NCBI GenBank assembly: GCA_030600505.1
Contig: JAUVLY010000065.1
Coordinates: forward strand, 1 to 5,076
Direction: 5' to 3'
DNA: 5,076 bases
DNA from: Candidatus Falkowiibacteriota bacterium
Lineage (GTDB): Bacteria > Patescibacteriota > Patescibacteriia > Patescibacteriales > UBA12075
Shown: positions 2,456-5,076 of the stretch, piece by piece
How the letters are laid out: each line of letters opens with the position of its first letter
Position numbering within the stretch: the stretch's first letter is position 1
The notes under the pieces: model-generated
Told to the model about the DNA's origin: nothing
The model's input: only the letters and a program-made list of their open reading frames with translations
Databases searched by the model: none
Translations under genes and position numbers: made by a program

Positions 2456-5076
2456 ATGTCTATGGCTAAGAATAGGGAAAAATCATCGCCACGGCGAGAT
2501 AAATTAATGGTAATTGACGGTAATGCTTTGGTGCATCGGAGTTTTCACGCTCTGCCCAGTACTATGATGACCAAAAAGGGTGAAGTGGTTAACGCGGTTT
2601 ATGGCTTTGCCGGTTTCCTTATTAAGGCGATTCGGGAGCTGAGGCCGGAATACGTGGTGCTTACCATGGACATGAAGGGTCCGACTTTTCGGCATAAGAA
2701 ATTTAAAGCTTACAAGGCCAAGCGGGTTAAAGCGCCCCAGGAGCTTTATGACCAGATTCCCTTGGTTAAAGAATTAGCCACTGCTTTTGATATTCCGATT
2801 TTTGAGAAAGCCAGCTTTGAAGCAGATGATCTGATCGGCACGATCGTAAACAAGGTGGATGGAGCCGTAGAAAAAATAATACTCACCGGTGACATGGATA
2901 CTCTTCAGCTTGTAAACGGCCACACTAAGGTTTACTCAATGAGCCGGGGCATTACCGAAAGTATTATTTATGATGAGCCTTTGGTAGTCCAGCGCTTTGG
3001 TATCACGCCCGAGCAGATGATAGACTATAAGGCCCTGCGTGGCGACCCGAGTGATAACATACCGGGTGTCAGAGGAGTAGGTGAAAAAACCGCGGTTGTG
3101 CTTTTAAATAAATTCAAAACTCTGGACAGAGTTTACGTAGAAGTAAAAAAGAATTCAAAAGCGATTCAAAGTTTAGTTACGCCGCGCATTATTGATTTGT
3201 TGCGCGACCATAGGGATGAGGCGTATTTGTCTAAAGATTTAGCTACCATCAAATGTGATGTAGAAATAAAATTTGATTTGGAAAAGACCCGGTTTCGGAC
3301 TTATGATCAGACAAGGGTCGTTGAGTTTTTTTCCAAAATGGAGTTTAAGTCGCTTCTCCCTCGCTTGCAAGCGCTTGGTAATTCGCAGATTGTAAGTACT
3401 AAGGAGGAGCAGGCCACAAAAACCGCGGATAAATTTGAGCGCAACAAGCGTGAATTTAAATATATTTTGATTGACACAGAAAAAAAGTTTAAACCTTTTT
3501 TTACTAAGTTGCGTCAACAAAAGAGTTTTACCTATGATACGGAAACCAGCAGCTTTGATCCGTTAACAGCGAGCTTATTGGGGATTAGTTTTTCTTGGAA
3601 AAAGGGCGAAGCATTTTATGTGAACGTAAAGACAACAGACAACAGACAACAGACAACAGACGATCTTTTTTCGTATAAAAAAATTAAGGAAAGCAAACAA
3701 CATTCAGCGGATATTCATCCTTGGTTGGAGAAGTTGAAACCGATATTTGAAGATGAGAAGATTGAAAAGCAGGCGCATAATGCTAAGTTTGATATTCGGG
3801 TGATTCGGAACCAGGGGATTGATATTAAGGGTGTGGATTTTGACACCATGGTGGCCAGCTATTTGCTTAATCCGGGTACGCGCCAGCATAATCTGGATGT
3901 TCTAACTTTTTCGGAATTACAATTTGAAAAAATTAACAAAGACAATTTACTGGGGAAGGGTCGTGAGCGAATAAGTTTTAGCGAAGTAAAAGATGAGAAA
4001 TTATCCCTTTATTCCTGTGAGGATGCGGATTTTACCCAGCGCCTGGTTAAACATCTGCGGCCTAAGCTGGCGAAAAAGAAGCTGGATAAGTTATTTAAAA
4101 CCATTGAAATGCCCTTGGTTCCAGTACTGGCCACGATTGAGGATACGGGAATTAAGCTAAACATTGAATTTTTAGCCGCCATGAGTAAGGTTATGCAGCG
4201 GGAGATCAGGCAAATCGAAAAGAAAATACATAAGCAGGCCGGCGAGGAATTTAATATTAGCTCCCCAAAGCAGCTGCAAGTTATTCTTTTTGATAAGCTG
4301 GAAATCCCGACTGACCATATTGCCAAAACCAAGACCGGAATATCCACGGCTGCTAGTGAGCTTGATAAGCTTATGGATTTACACCCGATCATTAAGTTGA
4401 TCCAGGAATATCGGGAGTTGACTAAATTGACCAGTACTTACGTAGATGCCCTGCCCGCGATGATTAATTCGCGAACTGCAAGGCTTCACACCAGTTTTAA
4501 CCAAACCGTGGCCGCTACCGGCCGGCTGTCTTCTTCCAGCCCGAATTTGCAAAATATACCCGTCCGCACCGAGCTGGGACGTGAGATCCGTAAAGCCTTT
4601 GTGGCCGAGCGCGGCTATACCTTGGTTGCCTTGGACTATTCGCAGATTGAGCTGCGTCTGGCAGCCCATTATTCTAATGACCCCAAGATGATAAAAGCTT
4701 TTAAAAACAATGCTGATATTCATACTTCAACCGCGGCCGAGATCCACCAGGTTAACCCCAGTGTAGTGGACAAGCAGATGCGCCGTGAGGCCAAGGCCGT
4801 TAACTTTGGTATTCTTTATGGCCAAGGGCCGCATGGTTTGGCGCAAACCGCGGATATCCCTTACGTTCGGGCCAGGGAGTTTATTGAGCAGTATTTTATT
4901 GTGTATAAAGATATCAGAAAGTTTATAAACAACACCCTGGATCAGACCCGGCGCGAGGGCCAGGCCACTACCTTGTTTGGCCGGATCCGTCCCTTGCCAG
5001 AGATCAATTCTACTGTTACTATGGTACGCAAAGCGGCCGAGCGCATGGCCGTAAATACCCCCTTACAAGGAACAGC
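2456..5076 (+). CDS. polA: DNA polymerase I, 3' end beyond the window
   Basis: Reads 873 codons to the window edge. It fills gaps and replaces RNA primers during lagging-strand synthesis and repair. The 5'-nuclease domain (about 17-300) has the metal-binding acids D21, E122, D124, D125, D146, D148, D197 and D200 and a helix-hairpin-helix GVRGVGEKTA. The proofreading domain (about 345-535) is complete: D361 and E363 (YDTET), D446 (NAKFD), Y519 and D523 (YSCED). The polymerase domain has TGRLSS at 688-693, motif A D727-YSQIE732, and motif B R776, K780, F784, Y788. Numbering runs 22 ahead of E. coli in this domain, so motif C (D882 there) lies about 30 residues past the edge. ATG 2456 is preferred over 2462; ATG 2507 would cut into the first beta-strand. 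A heptamer array encodes residues 392-402. Confidence 0.96.
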   Translation, partial: MSMAKNREKSSPRRDKLMVIDGNALVHRSFHALPSTMMTKKGEVVNAVYGFAGFLIKAIRELRPEYVVLTMDMKGPTFRHKKFKAYKAKRVKAPQELYDQIPLVKELATAFDIPIFEKASFEADDLIGTIVNKVDGAVEKIILTGDMDTLQLVNGHTKVYSMSRGITESIIYDEPLVVQRFGITPEQMIDYKALRGDPSDNIPGVRGVGEKTAVVLLNKFKTLDRVYVEVKKNSKAIQSLVTPRIIDLLRDHRDEAYLSKDLATIKCDVEIKFDLEKTRFRTYDQTRVVEFFSKMEFKSLLPRLQALGNSQIVSTKEEQATKTADKFERNKREFKYILIDTEKKFKPFFTKLRQQKSFTYDTETSSFDPLTASLLGISFSWKKGEAFYVNVKTTDNRQQTTDDLFSYKKIKESKQHSADIHPWLEKLKPIFEDEKIEKQAHNAKFDIRVIRNQGIDIKGVDFDTMVASYLLNPGTRQHNLDVLTFSELQFEKINKDNLLGKGRERISFSEVKDEKLSLYSCEDADFTQRLVKHLRPKLAKKKLDKLFKTIEMPLVPVLATIEDTGIKLNIEFLAAMSKVMQREIRQIEKKIHKQAGEEFNISSPKQLQVILFDKLEIPTDHIAKTKTGISTAASELDKLMDLHPIIKLIQEYRELTKLTSTYVDALPAMINSRTARLHTSFNQTVAATGRLSSSSPNLQNIPVRTELGREIRKAFVAERGYTLVALDYSQIELRLAAHYSNDPKMIKAFKNNADIHTSTAAEIHQVNPSVVDKQMRREAKAVNFGILYGQGPHGLAQTADIPYVRAREFIEQYFIVYKDIRKFINNTLDQTRREGQATTLFGRIRPLPEINSTVTMVRKAAERMAVNTPLQGT
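3631..3661. repeat. heptamer tandem array D inside polA
   Basis: Four perfect copies of GACAACA plus GAC lie in the proofreading domain, encoding KTTDNRQQTTDD (392-403), a polar loop after the strand AFYVNV. Seven is not a multiple of three, so gain or loss of one or two units shifts the frame, whereas three units add or remove seven residues. The unit is the inverse complement of the array B type with one substitution. Confidence 0.85.

Noticed and set aside
2456..5076. Unusual polymerase substrate use or loss of proofreading
   Set aside because: All proofreading acids are present, and the motif B residues, including F784, match the ordinary E. coli-type enzyme.

Overview
The window looks like chromosome from a small-genome bacterium of the candidate phyla radiation (Patescibacteria, Parcubacteria-like). 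This assignment is inferred from AT-rich, lysine-rich genes with weak or absent Shine-Dalgarno sites, a membrane-anchored LysM/M23 peptidase, and intergenic GC-rich palindromes with short tandem arrays of a kind I associate with these genomes. No in-frame TGA is needed, so the standard bacterial code fits.

Layout. Positions 1-83 hold the 5' end of an unrecognised minus-strand gene. It is driven by a consensus promoter that lies back to back with a strong plus-strand promoter (109-173). The plus promoter leads into a leader of about 235 bases filled with hairpins and GC-rich palindromic repeats. Then comes a 441-residue envelope peptidase (415-1740) with N-terminal membrane segments, two LysM domains and a complete M23 active site. 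A 100-base spacer made mostly of seven-base tandem repeats separates it from a two-helix small membrane protein of 89 residues (1834-2103), probably in the same transcript. Another seven-base array starts at that gene's stop codon. Next is tRNA-Ala(UGC) (2228-2300), preceded by a tandem duplicate of its own promoter region and 5' end. That duplicate is interrupted by a 32-base hairpin element. A second folded GC-rich element and an intrinsic terminator follow. From 2456 to the window edge runs polA, DNA polymerase I with 5'-nuclease, proofreading and polymerase domains; its last part, including motif C, lies outside the window.

How the parts relate. The peptidase and the small membrane protein are envelope functions and may be co-transcribed. 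The tRNA and polA are housekeeping units with their own signals. I see no defence system, CRISPR array or transposase.

The unusual content is the repeat biology. Four arrays share a seven-base period, one of them inside polA in a register that would shift frame if units were gained or lost. A short hairpin element sits inside a duplicated tRNA start, so its exact ends can be read against the uninterrupted copy.
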